DNA from: Undibacterium_A arcticum
GTDB lineage: Bacteria; Pseudomonadota; Gammaproteobacteria; Burkholderiales; Burkholderiaceae_D
DNA: 64,000 nucleotides
Strand: one strand, 5' to 3'
NCBI RefSeq assembly: GCF_042660705.1
Contig: NZ_JBHSUQ010000001.1
How positions within the stretch are numbered: the first letter of the stretch is position 1; every line of letters starts with the position of its first letter. The position numbers were made by a program, and so were the translations under genes. Positions 29,717-39,267 of this stretch are shown piece by piece. The notes below the pieces were generated by a model. The model ran no database searches, had not been told where the DNA came from, and saw only the letters and a program-made list of their open reading frames with translations.

Positions 29717-30499
29717 TTGAACGCAGTAACCACATTTTTTCCTGCGACCTGGTCGCGCGAGCGGCGTAGTGGCGTCACCATCGCCATCGCGATTGCCGGC
29801 CTGGTCGCGTTTTTATGCCTGATGATGCTGCCACTCAGCTGGGTGCCGGAACCGATCGGTTCAGGTGCTGCTCAATTTGCTGACGGCGCGCGCGTGACGG
29901 TCGCGCTCACCGCAATATCCGGCGTGATCGGCATCCTGCTCGGCGTTTTCGCAGCGCTGGCGAAATTGTCCAAATTTCCGCCGCTGCGCTGGGCCGCCAA
30001 TTTTTATGTCTGGGCGATCCGCGGCACGCCGCTGCTGGTGCAAGTGCTGTTCGTATTCCTGGCACTGCCGTCGCTGGTACCAGGCTTGCAACTATCCGAT
30101 TTCAATTCGGCGGTGGTGGCACTGGCGTTCAATGCCGGCGCCTATAACGCCGAAGCGATTCGGGCCGGCATCCTGGCCATCAACAAGGGCCAGACCGAAG
30201 CGGCGCGCTCGCTGGGCCTGACCCCGTTCATGACCTTTCGCGACGTGATTTTTCCGCAGAGTTTTCGCATCGCATTGCCGCCGCTGGTCAACAATTTCGT
30301 TTCCTTGCTGAAGGATTCCAGCCTGGCCTATGTGATCGGCGTGGTCGAACTGTCGAATATCGGCAATCGCATCCAGTCCGTCACGTTTCAGCCGATTCCG
30401 GTATTCATCACGACCGCAACGATTTACCTGATCCTGACCTCCGTCATGACGCAGATCTCGGGTGCGATCGAGCGTCAACTCGATGTGGAGCGCCACTAA
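29717..30499 (+). CDS. Amino-acid ABC transporter permease
   Basis: 260 residues with about five membrane helices and the HisM/GlnP-type inner-membrane signature EAARSLGLTPFMTFRDVIFP, which docks the ATPase. It starts at TTG 29717 with AGGAGAG upstream. The stop overlaps the ATG of the ATPase gene by one base. Only one permease gene is present, so it probably works as a homodimer. Confidence 0.93.
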   Translation: MNAVTTFFPATWSRERRSGVTIAIAIAGLVAFLCLMMLPLSWVPEPIGSGAAQFADGARVTVALTAISGVIGILLGVFAALAKLSKFPPLRWAANFYVWAIRGTPLLVQVLFVFLALPSLVPGLQLSDFNSAVVALAFNAGAYNAEAIRAGILAINKGQTEAARSLGLTPFMTFRDVIFPQSFRIALPPLVNNFVSLLKDSSLAYVIGVVELSNIGNRIQSVTFQPIPVFITTATIYLILTSVMTQISGAIERQLDVERH

Positions 30500-31306
30500 T
30501 GTCCGCCATTGATACCCTCCCGGCAGCAGCCGTATCGTCCGACACCAGCGCGGGGCAGGTGCGCGCCGACGGCCGTTCTCCCTTGATCATTGCCGACAAG
30601 GTCGACAAGCATTTCGGTCACTTCCATGTGATCAAGGAAGTCTCGACCAATTTTTATCAGGGCGAAGTCACCGTCATCGTCGGTGCCTCCGGCTCCGGCA
30701 AGTCGACCTTCCTGCGCATGTTGAACCGGCTGGAAACGCATGACAGCGGCCGCATCGTGATCGACGGCATCGAGCTCAATGCCGATCTCAAGCACATCGA
30801 TGCGGTACGGCGCGAAGTCGGCATGGTGTTCCAGAGTTTCAACCTGTTCCCGCACCTGACGGTGCTCGATAACGTCACGCTGGCGCCGCGCCGGCTGCGC
30901 AATGTGACACGGGCCCAGGCCGAAGATGCGGCCCGCATCCTGCTGGCCAAGGTCGGCCTGGCAGAACACGCGCACAAGTATCCGCACCAGATCTCCGGTG
31001 GTCAGGCGCAGCGCGTCGCGATCGCGCGCGCGCTGGCAATGCAGCCCAAGGTGATGCTGTTCGACGAGCCGACCTCGGCGCTCGACCCGGAAATGATCAA
31101 GGAAGTGCTGGACGTCATGAAGGATCTGGCGCGTTCCGGCATGACCATGATCGTCGTCACGCATGAAATGGGTTTTGCGCGCGATGTGGCCGATCGGGTG
31201 ATTTTCTTCGAGAAAGGCCAGATTCTGGAAGAGGCGCCGCCGGCGGAATTTCAGCAACTGCCGCAACGAACGGATCCGTGCCTTCCTGGGCCAGATCGCC
31301 AATTGA
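30499..31306 (+). CDS. Amino-acid ABC transporter ATP-binding protein, C-terminal frameshift
   Basis: Full nucleotide-binding domain of the GlnQ/HisP type: Walker A GASGSGKSTFLRML, Q-loop MVFQSFNLFPHLTVLDN, signature ISGGQAQRVAIARAL, Walker B VMLFDEPTSALDPE, H-loop VVTHEM. A leader of about 30 residues before the core is unusual but has no conserved feature. The last residues are shifted: two extra Ts at TTT 31249-31251 give EFFSNCRNERIRAFLGQIAN and a stop at 31304-31306, the family's normal ending. As written the frame runs to 31317. Confidence 0.92.
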
Positions 31307-31408
31307 ACGCGCATTGATGGATGAACAGACGCAACAAGCAACAATGAGAAGTCAGTAAACAGTGCAACAAGACACAAACTTATTTCAAACCCATCAAGAG
31401 AGTGAGAC

Positions 31409-32845
31409 ATGAATTTAAAAATAACCGCTAAAAGAACCGCTAAAAGAACCGTTATAAGCGCCTCGATCGCCCTGATGCTGACTGGTGCCGCCCTGCCATC
31501 GTATGCCCAATCGTCACAAGAACTTGCGCAGATGCGCGCCGAAATCAAGCAATTGCGCGACGAATTGAATGAATTGAAATCAGCCAAACAGGCAGCGCCT
31601 GACGCGGCGCTGGCCGACCGCGTGGAACAGGTCGAACTGCGCAGCAAGGATGCGGTGGTGCTGGGCGATATTCCCAATTCCTTCCGCCTGCCGAACTCGG
31701 AGACCTCGCTGCGCATCTACGGTTTTGCCGAGTTGAACATGGTCAAGGAATTCAAGGGCGACAATTCCGATCAGGACTATTCGACCTTCCTGCCGTATGC
31801 GCCGCTGAACGGTTCGGCCGAGGCCAACAAGACTGGCCGCAGCTATCTGACCGGACGCACCTCGCGCCTCGGTTTCGAGGCCGCCACGCCGTCCAGTTAC
31901 GGTCCGATCAGTGTCAAGCTGGAAGGCGATTTCAACAATGATCCGCGCACCGGCAATGCCGCCGTGTCGGGCTCGATCGGCAACATCTTCACGCAACAGT
32001 CGACCAACAGCTACAACTTCCGCCTGCGCCATGCTTACGGCCAATTCGGCGGCTTGCTGATCGGCCAGACCTGGTCGACCTTCATGGATGTCGACAATGC
32101 GCCGGAGACCGTCGATTTCAATGGCCCGATCGGCTCCACCTTCATTCGTCAGCCGATGGTGCGGTACGCCTATGTGACCAAGGATAGCGGCACCTTCACC
32201 GGCGCGCTGGAAAACTCGGTCAGCTATGTGCTGGATAACACCGGCAGCGTGACGACCAAGGGGTTTTCGCGCGCGCCGGACGTGGTCGGGCGTTGGGATA
32301 AGACTTTTGACTGGGGCGCGGTAAGCTTGCGCGGCGTCGCGCATGAATTGAAGATTGACGATGGCGCCGCAGCGTCGGCTTCCACCGTCGGTTACGGCCT
32401 CGCGGCGAGCGGCCTGATCAAGACTGTCGACAACGATTCGATGAACTGGTCGATCACTGGCGGCACCGGCATCGGCCGTTACTTCAATTACATCGAAGGT
32501 GCGTTCTACGATGCGGCCAACAACAAGATCCTGAAAGAAAAGGCGATCGGCGTGGTGCTCGGCTATCAGCACAAGCCATCGGAAACCCTGCGCTTCAATG
32601 GTGTGCTCGCGTATCAGCGCAATTTCAATAATGCGTATACCGATTTCGCGATCGCCAATGGACTCGACAGCGGCCGTTTCGGGATTAACCGTGACCTCTG
32701 GCAAGCCCACTTCGGGGCGATCTGGAATCCGGTCAAGAACGTCGATATCGGCGCCGAGTACATTTTCGGCCGTCGCAAAACATTGGCGGGCGAGGCGGGC
32801 GACATGAGCCGTATCGATTTGTCGGCCAAGTACAACTTCAACTGA
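31409..32845 (+). CDS. DcaP-like trimeric outer-membrane porin
   Basis: 478 residues. Signal peptide to about residue 33 (ALPSYAQ), then a short coiled coil (QELAQMRAEIKQLRDELNEL) as in DcaP-family porins, then alternating beta strands (LRIYGFAELNMVKEF, TSRLGFEAATPSSYG, AYGQFGGLLIGQTWSTFMD) ending in the outer-membrane C-terminal pattern with Phe-Asn. The motif LRIYGFAEL opens the barrel. A small direct duplication (AAAAGAACCGCT) lies in the signal-peptide coding part. Placed between transporter and hutC, it probably lets the operon's substrate through the outer membrane. Confidence 0.85.
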   Translation: MNLKITAKRTAKRTVISASIALMLTGAALPSYAQSSQELAQMRAEIKQLRDELNELKSAKQAAPDAALADRVEQVELRSKDAVVLGDIPNSFRLPNSETSLRIYGFAELNMVKEFKGDNSDQDYSTFLPYAPLNGSAEANKTGRSYLTGRTSRLGFEAATPSSYGPISVKLEGDFNNDPRTGNAAVSGSIGNIFTQQSTNSYNFRLRHAYGQFGGLLIGQTWSTFMDVDNAPETVDFNGPIGSTFIRQPMVRYAYVTKDSGTFTGALENSVSYVLDNTGSVTTKGFSRAPDVVGRWDKTFDWGAVSLRGVAHELKIDDGAAASASTVGYGLAASGLIKTVDNDSMNWSITGGTGIGRYFNYIEGAFYDAANNKILKEKAIGVVLGYQHKPSETLRFNGVLAYQRNFNNAYTDFAIANGLDSGRFGINRDLWQAHFGAIWNPVKNVDIGAEYIFGRRKTLAGEAGDMSRIDLSAKYNFN

Positions 32846-33152
32846 CCTTCAGGGGGCAGGACCGGTTCCGACCCGGCCCTGCTCCCAGCTTCAGGAACAG
32901 GTTCAAGTATTACTGCGCCTGCGTGATCTCGCACGATGCGATGCTGCACATGCGCATGTACGTGAGTTCATGCCAATTTCCCGTTCCATTCGGCTTCAAC
33001 TGACTTGCGCTCGCTACAGATTATAAGCAGGTTCAAAAACGCTGAAATGTCTCACACCTTGAACGTATATGGCTCGTGAGTAGCTTGAAATCGAATGCTT
33101 TGGTGGTTATGTCGTTTCACAGCCGTGCGGTGTTTGCGCAATCAGCGCTACC
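32846..33152. other. Gap between convergent porin and hutC genes
   Basis: About 300 bases. A long imperfect hairpin (32854-32890, GC-rich arms around TTCCGA) just after the porin stop may end its transcript, though no T-run follows. Nothing else recognisable. Confidence 0.4.
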
Positions 33153-33872
33153 TTAGCTGAAACTCCCCGAGAACTGATAGCGATGGCCGGGGTGCCACAT
33201 GGTGGCGACTGATGCAATGCCGTCCATGGATCTGGTTTTGCGTTTGAGGACGAGACAGGGCTCCTTCTGTCCGATGGCTAGCATCTCGGTGATTTCTTTT
33301 GGCGCGACGCACGCTTCGATGCTGTAATCGGCGCCTTGCAGTGGCGCGGCGACCATCAGGTATTCGTTAGGCGTGACGACGGAGAAATCCTGCAACATGT
33401 AATCCGGCGCAACGTCGGGGTTGACCCAGCGGTCTTCAACCTGGATCGCGATGTCGTTTTCGAAATGCACGATGATCGAATGGAACAGCATATGGCCGGC
33501 ACGCAGTCCAAACTGCTTGGCCAGTAGCTCGTTCGCCTTGCTGCGTTCCAGGCAGTGCAGTTCACTGCGATGGACGTGGCCGCGGGCCCTGATTTCTTCA
33601 GCGATGTTTTTGACCGTTACCAGCGTGGCTTGATATTTTTGCTGCGCGACGTAGGTGCCTGAGCCCTGAATACGGTTCAGAACCTGTTCGGATGTCAACT
33701 CCCGCAATGCGCGATTGACCGTCATGCGCGATACCGCGAACTGTATGGACAGCGCTTGTTCAGTCGGAATTACATCGCCTTCCCGCCAGTGACCCAACTG
33801 AATCTCATTCAGGATGTAATCCTTGATGCGCTGGAAGATGGGTACATTTGTTTGCTGACCTTGAACTGCCAA
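33153..33872 (-). CDS. hutC: Histidine utilization repressor HutC (GntR/UTRA)
   Basis: 239 residues, the normal HutC length. The GntR winged helix spans about 10-75 (VPIFQRIKDYILNEIQLGHW ... VSRMTVNRALRELTSEQVLN), then RIQGSGTYVAQQKYQATL leads into the UTRA effector domain ending MWHPGHRYQFSGSFS. HutC proteins release DNA when bound to urocanate. It is divergent from hutU; a perfect 16-base palindrome sits between. A frameshifted paralogue lies at 27596-28439. Confidence 0.95.
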   Translation of the reverse strand: MAVQGQQTNVPIFQRIKDYILNEIQLGHWREGDVIPTEQALSIQFAVSRMTVNRALRELTSEQVLNRIQGSGTYVAQQKYQATLVTVKNIAEEIRARGHVHRSELHCLERSKANELLAKQFGLRAGHMLFHSIIVHFENDIAIQVEDRWVNPDVAPDYMLQDFSVVTPNEYLMVAAPLQGADYSIEACVAPKEITEMLAIGQKEPCLVLKRKTRSMDGIASVATMWHPGHRYQFSGSFS

Positions 33873-33969
33873 ATTACTCTCCCTGTTGCTCTCTGCTTGG
33901 AGAGCCTTATGCTATTACCACTGCATATTTTATCATCGGCAAGATTTGCATCATCAATTTAAATAATTA

Positions 33970-33998
33970 TTGACTTAGTTGTATATACAACTTAAACT
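33970..33998 (+). promoter_or_regulatory. hutU promoter with HutC operator in the spacer
   Basis: -35 TTGACT (33970-33975), 17-base spacer, -10 TAAACT (33993-33998). The perfect palindrome AGTTGTATATACAACT (33977-33992) fills the spacer almost exactly, so bound HutC would block RNA polymerase. Known HutC sites have the form CTTGTATGTACAAG. Confidence 0.8.
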
Positions 33999-34030
33999 GA
34001 CTCATCGACTGACTATTGGAGGAGACGAGC

Positions 34031-35758
34031 ATGAACACAGTGACTGATGCAAGCGCCATGGGGCAACTGGACAACGATCCGCGCTACGACGACAGCCGCG
34101 AGATCCGCGCGCCGCGCGGCGCCGACAAGGTTTGCAAAAGCTGGCTGACCGAGGCCGCCTACCGCATGATCCAGAACAATCTGGATCCGGAAGTGGCCGA
34201 AAATCCGAAGCATCTGGTGGTCTACGGCGGCATCGGCCGTGCCGCTCGCAACTGGGCCTGTTTCGACCAGATCCTGGCCAGCCTGAAGACGCTGGAGGAC
34301 GACGAAACCCTATTGGTGCAATCGGGCAAGCCGGTCGGCGTGTTCAAGACCCATGCCGATGCGCCGCGGGTGCTGATCGCCAATTCCAACCTGGTGCCGA
34401 AATGGGCGAACTGGGAACATTTCAACGAACTCGACCGCAAGGGCCTGTTCATGTATGGCCAGATGACCGCCGGCAGCTGGATCTACATCGGCAGCCAGGG
34501 CATCGTGCAAGGCACCTATGAAACCTTTGCCGAAGCCGCGCGCCAGCACTTCGGTGGCGACTGGGGCGGGCGCTGGATCCTGACCGCCGGTCTCGGCGGC
34601 ATGGGCGGCGCGCAACCGCTGGCGGCGACCTTGGCCGGCGCGGTGTCGCTGACCATCGAATGCCAGCAGAGCAGTATCGACTTCCGCCTGCGCACCCGCT
34701 ATGTCGACAAGCAGGCGAAAGACATAGACGATGCGCTGGCGCTGGTCAAATATCATTGCGAACGCAAGGAGGCGGTGTCGATCGCGTTGCTCGGCAATGC
34801 TGCCGAAATCCTGCCGGAACTGGTGAAGCGCGCGCAAGCCGGCGGCCTCAGACCCGACCTGGTGACCGACCAGACCTCGGCGCACGATCTGATCAATGGC
34901 TACCTGCCGATCGGCTGGACCGTCGGACAATGGAAGGCGGCGCAGCACGACGCCAGCCAGCACGCGCATCTGGCGTCGGCGGCGGCGCAATCGTGCGCGC
35001 AGCATGTGCAGGCGATGCTCGATTTCCACACGATGGGCGTCAAGACCGTCGATTACGGCAATAACATCCGCCAGGTCGCGCTCGACTATGGCGTGCGCGA
35101 TGCGTTCGCATTTCCCGGCTTCGTGCCGGCCTATATCCGGCCGCTGTTTTGCGAAGGCAAGGGCCCGTTCCGCTGGGTTGCGCTGTCCGGCGATCCGGAG
35201 GATATTTACAAGACCGACGCCAAGATCAAGGAGCTGTTTCCCGATAACCAGCGGGTGCATCGCTGGCTCGATATGGCGCGTGATCGCATCGCATTCCAGG
35301 GTTTGCCGGCGCGCATCTGCTGGCTCGGTCTGGGCGAACGTCATATCGCGGGACTGGCCTTCAACGAAATGGTGAAGAATGGCGAACTGAAGGCGCCGAT
35401 CGTGATCGGTCGCGACCATCTCGATACCGGTTCGGTCGCCAGCCCGAACCGTGAAACCGAAAGCATGAAGGATGGCACCGATGCGGTATCGGACTGGCCG
35501 TTGCTGAATGCGTTGCTGAACACCGCCGGCGGTGCGACCTGGGTCTCGCTGCACCACGGCGGCGGGGTCGGCATGGGCTATTCGCAGCATGCCGGCATGG
35601 TTATCGTGGCCGATGGCACCGATGCCGCCGCCAAGCGGCTGGCACGGGTGCTGGTCAACGACAGCGGCTCCGGCGTGATGCGCCACGCCGATGCCGGCTA
35701 CGAGACTGCGGTGGCCTGCGCCAAGCGCAATGGCCTGCAATTGCCGATGATCGAATAA
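34031..35758 (+). CDS. hutU: Urocanate hydratase
   Basis: 575 residues, full length. It converts urocanate to imidazolone propionate using tightly bound NAD. Visible: the N-terminal DPRYDDSREIRAPRG, the glycine-rich ILTAGLGGMGGAQPLA, the GLGERHIAGLAFNEMV region beside the conserved Cys, and LHHGGGVGMGYSQHAG near the C-terminus. ATG 34031 is chosen because GGAGGAG lies seven bases before it; the upstream ATG at 34016 would lack a site. It is the first gene of hutUHGDI. Confidence 0.98.
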   Translation: MNTVTDASAMGQLDNDPRYDDSREIRAPRGADKVCKSWLTEAAYRMIQNNLDPEVAENPKHLVVYGGIGRAARNWACFDQILASLKTLEDDETLLVQSGKPVGVFKTHADAPRVLIANSNLVPKWANWEHFNELDRKGLFMYGQMTAGSWIYIGSQGIVQGTYETFAEAARQHFGGDWGGRWILTAGLGGMGGAQPLAATLAGAVSLTIECQQSSIDFRLRTRYVDKQAKDIDDALALVKYHCERKEAVSIALLGNAAEILPELVKRAQAGGLRPDLVTDQTSAHDLINGYLPIGWTVGQWKAAQHDASQHAHLASAAAQSCAQHVQAMLDFHTMGVKTVDYGNNIRQVALDYGVRDAFAFPGFVPAYIRPLFCEGKGPFRWVALSGDPEDIYKTDAKIKELFPDNQRVHRWLDMARDRIAFQGLPARICWLGLGERHIAGLAFNEMVKNGELKAPIVIGRDHLDTGSVASPNRETESMKDGTDAVSDWPLLNALLNTAGGATWVSLHHGGGVGMGYSQHAGMVIVADGTDAAAKRLARVLVNDSGSGVMRHADAGYETAVACAKRNGLQLPMIE

Positions 35759-35761
35759 CGA

Positions 35762-35817
35762 TGATCAACTAATGTTGATCAATTAATGTTGATCAATAAA
35801 TGATGATCAATTAAGTG
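35762..35817. repeat. Four 14-base tandem repeats with TGATCAA core
   Basis: TGATCAA recurs at 35762, 35776, 35790 and 35804, exactly 14 bases apart, with units such as TGATCAATTAATGT. It begins four bases after the hutU stop. Confidence 0.8.
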
Positions 35818-35842
35818 GGACTGACGCAAGCTGCGTAATCTC

Positions 35843-35907
35843 GTAGGATGGGTGAAACCCATCAGTGAGCGCCAACGGAGAAAGACGGGTTGTACCACCC
35901 ATCCTAC
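35843..35907. repeat. 65-base palindromic element
   Basis: Perfect 12-base arms GTAGGATGGGTG (35843-35854) and CACCCATCCTAC (35896-35907), with an inner ACCCATC/GGGT-rich part. It resembles the dispersed GTAGGATGGGT hairpin elements common between genes in beta- and gammaproteobacteria. It lies inside the hut operon between hutU and hutH. Confidence 0.7.
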
Positions 35908-36051
35908 TTTCTTTCTCGTTTGCGTAAGTCCTGTTAAGGATGATCGCTGGATGCCACAGCTACGGCGCGCGTGCACCCCGCCAGCTCCGCCGCATGGGTG
36001 TGATGACGGTGCGTCAGGCGCTGCGGTTCAAAATATTACATAGGAATTGTT

Positions 36052-37608
36052 ATGACACAGCAACCAGGATTTACCCTCGTGCCAGGCCAAATGACGTTGG
36101 CCGACTTGCGCCGCGTCTGGGCACAGCCGGTAACACTCACACTCACCGCGTCAGCCTATCCGGCGATCGAAGCATCGGCCGCCGCCGTGCGCAAGATCGT
36201 CGCGCGCGGTGCGCCGGCCTACGGCATCAATACCGGATTCGGCCTGCTGGCCAAGACGCATATACCGGATGCGCAGTTGGAGAAGTTGCAGCGCAACCTG
36301 ATCCTGTCGCATTCGGTCGGTACCGGCGAGCCGTTGAACGATGCAGTAGTGCGGTTGGTCATGCTGATGAAAATCGGCAGCCTGGCGCGTGGCTTTTCGG
36401 GCATCCGCCCCGAGGTCATCGACACGCTGATCGCGTTGTTGAATGCCGGCATCATGCCGTCGATTCCGGCCAAGGGCTCGGTCGGCGCGTCCGGCGATCT
36501 GGCGCCGCTGTCGCACATGACGCTGGCGATCATGGGCGAGGGCGACGTCAGTGTCGACGGCAAGCTGATGCCGGCGCAACAGGCGCTAAAAAATGCCGGC
36601 ATTACGCCGATCGTGCTGGCGGCCAAGGAAGGTCTGGCACTGATCAACGGCACCCAGGTCTCGACCGCGCTGGCGCTGCACGGGCTGTTCATGGCCGAGC
36701 GTTTATGGGAAGCCGGCACCGTGGTCGGCGCGCTCGCGATCGATGCCGCCAAGGGTAGCGACGCGCCGTTTGACGCGCGCGTGCATGCGGTACGCGGACA
36801 GCCGGGACAGATCGCGTCGGCCCAGATTTATCGTCAGTTGCTGGCAGGCAGCGCAATCCGCAAATCGCATCTGGTGCAGGACGAGCGGGTGCAGGATCCA
36901 TACAGCCTGCGCTGTCAGCCGCAGGTGATGGGCGCCTGCCTGGACCTGATCAACAATGCGGCGCGCACGCTGCTGATCGAAGCCAACGCGGTGACCGACA
37001 ATCCGTTGATTTTTAACGACGGTTCCTCGGAATTCAGCGAAGTCATTTCCGGCGGAAATTTCCACGCGGAACCGGTCGCCTTCGCCGCCGATACGCTGGC
37101 GCTGGCGATCGCGGAAATCGGCGCCTTGTCCGAACGCCGCATCGCATTGCTGATCGACGCCACCTTGTCGGGCTTGCCGCCATTCCTGGTCAAGGATCCG
37201 GGCATCAATTCCGGCTTCATGATCGCGCATGTGACTGCCGCCGCGCTGGCGTCGGAGAACAAGTCGCTGGCGCATCCGGCCAGCGTCGACAGCCTGCCGA
37301 CCTCGGCCAATCAGGAAGACCACGTCAGCATGGCGACCTTCGCCGGGCGGCGCTTGCACGACATGGCGCACAACACCGCGGCGATTGTCGGCATCGAACT
37401 GCTGGCCGCCGCGCAAGGCGTGGATTTTCACCGGCCGTTGCAGTCGTCCGAGTTGCTGGAGCAAGTGCACCACCAACTGCGTGAAAAAGTGGCATTCTAT
37501 GAAGTTGATCGTTTCTTTGCGCCCGACATCGAGGCCGCCAAGCAGCTGGTGCTGCATGGCACGCTCAGCACCGGGTCGCATGCGCTGTTTGCAGCGCTGT
37601 ATGCATAA
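36052..37608 (+). CDS. hutH: Histidine ammonia-lyase
   Basis: 518 residues. It removes ammonia from histidine to give urocanate. The self-formed MIO cofactor arises from Ala146-Ser147-Gly148 in GSVGASGDLAPLSH. The catalytic Tyr region APAYGINTGFG and the later NEDH-like SANQEDHVSMATF are also present. AGGA precedes the ATG. It is separated from hutU by about 290 bases of repeats. Confidence 0.98.
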   Translation: MTQQPGFTLVPGQMTLADLRRVWAQPVTLTLTASAYPAIEASAAAVRKIVARGAPAYGINTGFGLLAKTHIPDAQLEKLQRNLILSHSVGTGEPLNDAVVRLVMLMKIGSLARGFSGIRPEVIDTLIALLNAGIMPSIPAKGSVGASGDLAPLSHMTLAIMGEGDVSVDGKLMPAQQALKNAGITPIVLAAKEGLALINGTQVSTALALHGLFMAERLWEAGTVVGALAIDAAKGSDAPFDARVHAVRGQPGQIASAQIYRQLLAGSAIRKSHLVQDERVQDPYSLRCQPQVMGACLDLINNAARTLLIEANAVTDNPLIFNDGSSEFSEVISGGNFHAEPVAFAADTLALAIAEIGALSERRIALLIDATLSGLPPFLVKDPGINSGFMIAHVTAAALASENKSLAHPASVDSLPTSANQEDHVSMATFAGRRLHDMAHNTAAIVGIELLAAAQGVDFHRPLQSSELLEQVHHQLREKVAFYEVDRFFAPDIEAAKQLVLHGTLSTGSHALFAALYA

Positions 37609-37654
37609 CACCATGCGCAACTGAGCCAATGAGGGCGGTGTGGAGGATAACCAG

Positions 37655-38635
37655 ATGAAACAGGATCCCGACATGCAATTGTGGCAGGGCCGCGTCGATG
37701 CGGCGGAAGGCCCGCTCGGCCAGCGCTGGCATCAGATCGTCAAACCCTTGACTGCGCTGCCGGCGACCAATGCGCAGGGCTCGGTGGCGCTGCTCGGTTT
37801 CGCCTGTGATGCCGGCGTCGCACGCAACCATGGCCGCACCGGCGCAAAGGATGGTCCGGCAGCGATCCGCGCGATGCTGGGCAATATGCCGGTGCATGAA
37901 TGCAAGGTAATCTTCGATGCCGGCGATGTGCTGTGTCCGGCCGAGAATGACAACGATGACAATAGCCTGGAAAGTGCACAGGAACAGCTGTCGGCGCAGC
38001 TGGCGGCATTGCTGGCGCGCGGCCTGTTTCCGATCGCGATGGGGGGCGGGCACGAGATCGCGTTTGGCAGTTTCAAAGGACTCGCGACGCATCTGGCCAT
38101 GCATGAAACAGTGCCGCGGATCGGCATCATCAACCTCGATGCCCATTTCGATCTGCGCATGAGCGAGCAGGCCAGTTCCGGTACGCCGTTCCGCCAGATT
38201 GCCGAAGACTGTGTGGCGCGCGGCTGGCCGTTCCATTATTGCTGCCTCGGTGTCAGCAGCTTCGCCAATACCGCCGCGCTATTTGAGCGTGCGCGCCAGC
38301 TGGGCGTCAACTGGCGCCTCGACGAGGATATGGGGACCGCGCAGATGCCGGAGATTCAGGCCATGCTGGCGCATTTTTTGGCTGAGGTGGACCACGTCTA
38401 TTTCACGATCTGTCTCGATGTATTGCCGGCGTCGGTGATGCCGGGTGTCAGCGCGCCGGCCGCGCACGGCGTCGCGCTGGACGTGGTGGAGTCCGTGATC
38501 GACATGGTGTGCGACTCCGACAAACTGCGGCTGGCCGATATTGCGGAGCTCAATCCGACCTACGACATCGACCACCACAGCGCAAGAGTGGCCGCGCGTT
38601 TGCTGGCGCGGATTGCAAACAATGTGTCGGCTTGA
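37655..38635 (+). CDS. hutG: Formimidoylglutamase
   Basis: 326 residues, arginase/ureohydrolase fold. It splits formimidoylglutamate into glutamate and formamide. Metal-binding motifs: GGGHEIAFGSF, NLDAHFDLR and TICLDVLPASVMPGVSAP. In the last one the first acidic ligand of the usual DxD pair reads Cys. ATG 37655 has GGAGG upstream; the in-frame GTG at 37640 is less likely. hutF is absent, so this is the four-step route. Confidence 0.95.
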   Translation: MKQDPDMQLWQGRVDAAEGPLGQRWHQIVKPLTALPATNAQGSVALLGFACDAGVARNHGRTGAKDGPAAIRAMLGNMPVHECKVIFDAGDVLCPAENDNDDNSLESAQEQLSAQLAALLARGLFPIAMGGGHEIAFGSFKGLATHLAMHETVPRIGIINLDAHFDLRMSEQASSGTPFRQIAEDCVARGWPFHYCCLGVSSFANTAALFERARQLGVNWRLDEDMGTAQMPEIQAMLAHFLAEVDHVYFTICLDVLPASVMPGVSAPAAHGVALDVVESVIDMVCDSDKLRLADIAELNPTYDIDHHSARVAARLLARIANNVSA

Positions 38636-38661
38636 GTGCGCGGCCTGAATGCGCGGTCTGA

Positions 38662-39267
38662 ATGCAAATAATCAGCGCACAAAACTATCGCCGCATGCCG
38701 TGGAAGAACGGTGGCGGCGTCACCGCCGAGATTGCGATTTCGCCGGCCGCTGCGACGCTCGGTGATTTTGACTGGCGCATCAGCAGTGCGCGGGTCACCA
38801 CTGCCGGCGAATTTTCGCGTTTTCCCGGCATCGATCGTTCACTCGTGGTGCTGGACGGCGGCGACCTGAGCTTGCGTTTGCCCGGCGACCAATACCAATA
38901 TCTGACACCGGCCTCGGCGCCGTATGCATTCGACGGCGCAGCGCCGATCAGCGCGACGCTGTCGGCGGCCGCGATTACCGACCTGAATGTGATGACCAGG
39001 CGCGACCGATGCCGGCACCATTTGCAGCGGATCGCATGGTCGGATCCAATCCGGATCGACGCGGCCGATGCGGGCACGACCAGATTGGTGTTTCATGCGC
39101 TAGGAGTCGAGCTTCATTGTCATTCCAGCGCAACAGGTCAAATGATTGCGCTGCCAGCCGGCGGTACGTTGCTGCTCGATGCCGCTGATGCAATCGAGCT
39201 CAAGCCTGCCTCGGCGGCACCTGATGCGCGCGCCATGCTGTACCTGATCGAGATCACAACAAGATGA
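38662..39267 (+). CDS. hutD: HutD family protein
   Basis: 201 residues, cupin fold. The start QNYRRMPWKNGGGVTAEIAI is the HutD signature. HutD is thought to set an upper limit on hut activity, perhaps by binding an intermediate such as urocanate or formylglutamate; its precise role is unsettled. The stop overlaps the hutI ATG (ATGA), showing coupling. Confidence 0.93.
   Translation: MQIISAQNYRRMPWKNGGGVTAEIAISPAAATLGDFDWRISSARVTTAGEFSRFPGIDRSLVVLDGGDLSLRLPGDQYQYLTPASAPYAFDGAAPISATLSAAAITDLNVMTRRDRCRHHLQRIAWSDPIRIDAADAGTTRLVFHALGVELHCHSSATGQMIALPAGGTLLLDAADAIELKPASAAPDARAMLYLIEITTR

Noticed and set aside
35762..35817. Iterons of a replication origin
   Set aside because: Only four short units, between two hut genes, with no DnaA boxes or replication gene nearby.
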